Assembly: GCF_001897285.1 (NCBI RefSeq)
Contig: NZ_MKSM01000114.1
Location: 1-44,773 of the forward strand
Direction: 5' to 3'
From: Nitrobacter sp. 62-23
GTDB lineage: Bacteria; Pseudomonadota; Alphaproteobacteria; Rhizobiales; Xanthobacteraceae
Length of the DNA: 44,773 nt
Positions 44,452 through 44,773 of this stretch are shown here, piece after piece. A program made the translations under genes and the position numbers. The number at the start of each line of letters is the position of its first letter. Position 1 is the stretch's first letter. A model generated the notes under the pieces. That model made no database searches. It was not told where the DNA came from and saw only the letters and a list, made by a program, of their open reading frames with translations.

Positions 44452-44773
44452 CGGGCGCGCGCATCCTTATTCGAGATGCACAGTGTTACCGAACGCTGGT
44501 GAAGCCTTTCTGAGCGAACATCGTTAGCGAGACATTGAGCCGATCGCAGAAAAACGGATTTGCCTCCTGAATCAGGCAGCTAGTGGAGCGAATTTAACAT
44601 TCGCTACCCACTTTGCAGCGAACTTGTCAGGCGAATGTCAAATTCAAAACTCCACTAGAAACCTGATAGCTGCTAGTGGCCCTTTGATTCTAACATTTGC
44701 AAGAACTCCCTGCGGCAACGGGATGCAAATGTTAGAATTGGACCACTAGGGTCCGTACTCAATAAGGATTCCC
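44452..44773. other. Region upstream of the GGDEF-EAL gene
   Basis: No gene. It holds the second 170-bp double-palindrome element (44580-44749), and the promoter of the GGDEF-EAL gene must lie in or before it. The last 24 bases contain nothing recognisable. Confidence 0.5.
44580..44749. repeat. 170-bp double-palindrome element, copy 2 (inverted relative to copy 1)
   Basis: The reverse complement of the element at 15659-15828, same length: hairpin B' (44580-44658), linker AAACCTGATAGCTG and hairpin A' (44673-44749). By hand alignment about five positions differ in each hairpin and none in the linker. Both hairpins again start and end with CTAG. Confidence 0.9.

Noticed and set aside
15659-44749. 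Inversion between the two 170-bp elements as the cause of the pal/cpoB separation
   Set aside because: Reversing that segment would put pal near 19.5-20 kb on the opposite strand, not next to cpoB, so it does not explain the split.

Overview
The window looks like a chromosomal segment of an alphaproteobacterium of the Bradyrhizobium / Rhodopseudomonas / Afipia / Nitrobacter group. This rests on three things: the cpoB-tilS-ftsH order at the left edge, two DUF992 proteins (a family I know mainly from Hyphomicrobiales), and dispersed GAGC-type palindromic repeats between genes. The assignment is inference from gene content and style; no search was run. There are no rRNA, tRNA, CRISPR, phage or transposase genes that I can support.

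Layout. (1) 1-3.7 kb, minus: ftsH (cut by the window edge), tilS and cpoB, the conserved tail of the tol-pal locus. (2) 4.3-15.5 kb: a urease region in several transcription units. It holds a UreH-type nickel permease, a COG4425 membrane hydrolase, DUF992 and DUF1269 genes, ureE-ureG reading left, ureD-ureA-ureB-ureC-urea transporter reading right, and ureF convergent with them. All structural and accessory proteins for an active nickel urease are present, plus urea uptake and Ni uptake. (3) 15.6-24.7 kb: a 170-bp double-palindrome repeat, a GntP-type permease, a TonB-dependent receptor of probable metal type, and a convergent RND pump with its adaptor. (4) 24.9-30.3 kb, minus: ppk2, a Na/Pi cotransporter and a P2-type cation ATPase in tight succession; the ATPase carries a frameshift before its sixth membrane helix. 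(5) 31.5-34.5 kb: a second DUF992 protein, a DUF900 lipoprotein hydrolase, and a periplasmic beta-carbonic anhydrase. (6) 34.6-40.0 kb, minus: a seven-gene Mrp-like cation/proton antiporter operon in which every junction overlaps. (7) 40.4-44.5 kb, minus: pal, a FeeM-like N-acyltransferase, and a GGDEF-EAL protein, then a second, inverted copy of the 170-bp repeat.

How it may fit together. Urease makes ammonia and CO2 and raises pH. The same block carries urea import, nickel import, a periplasmic carbonic anhydrase and an Mrp-type antiporter, so it could be read as a urea-use and ion/pH-homeostasis block. That link is inference from adjacency. The most striking structural fact is that pal and cpoB, normally neighbours, sit in the expected order and strand but about 36.7 kb apart, as if the block had been placed inside the tol-pal locus. 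Other points worth checking are the ATPase frameshift, the loss of an expected membrane glutamate in one Mrp subunit, the loss of one proton-relay aspartate in the RND pump, and the paired 170-bp repeats.
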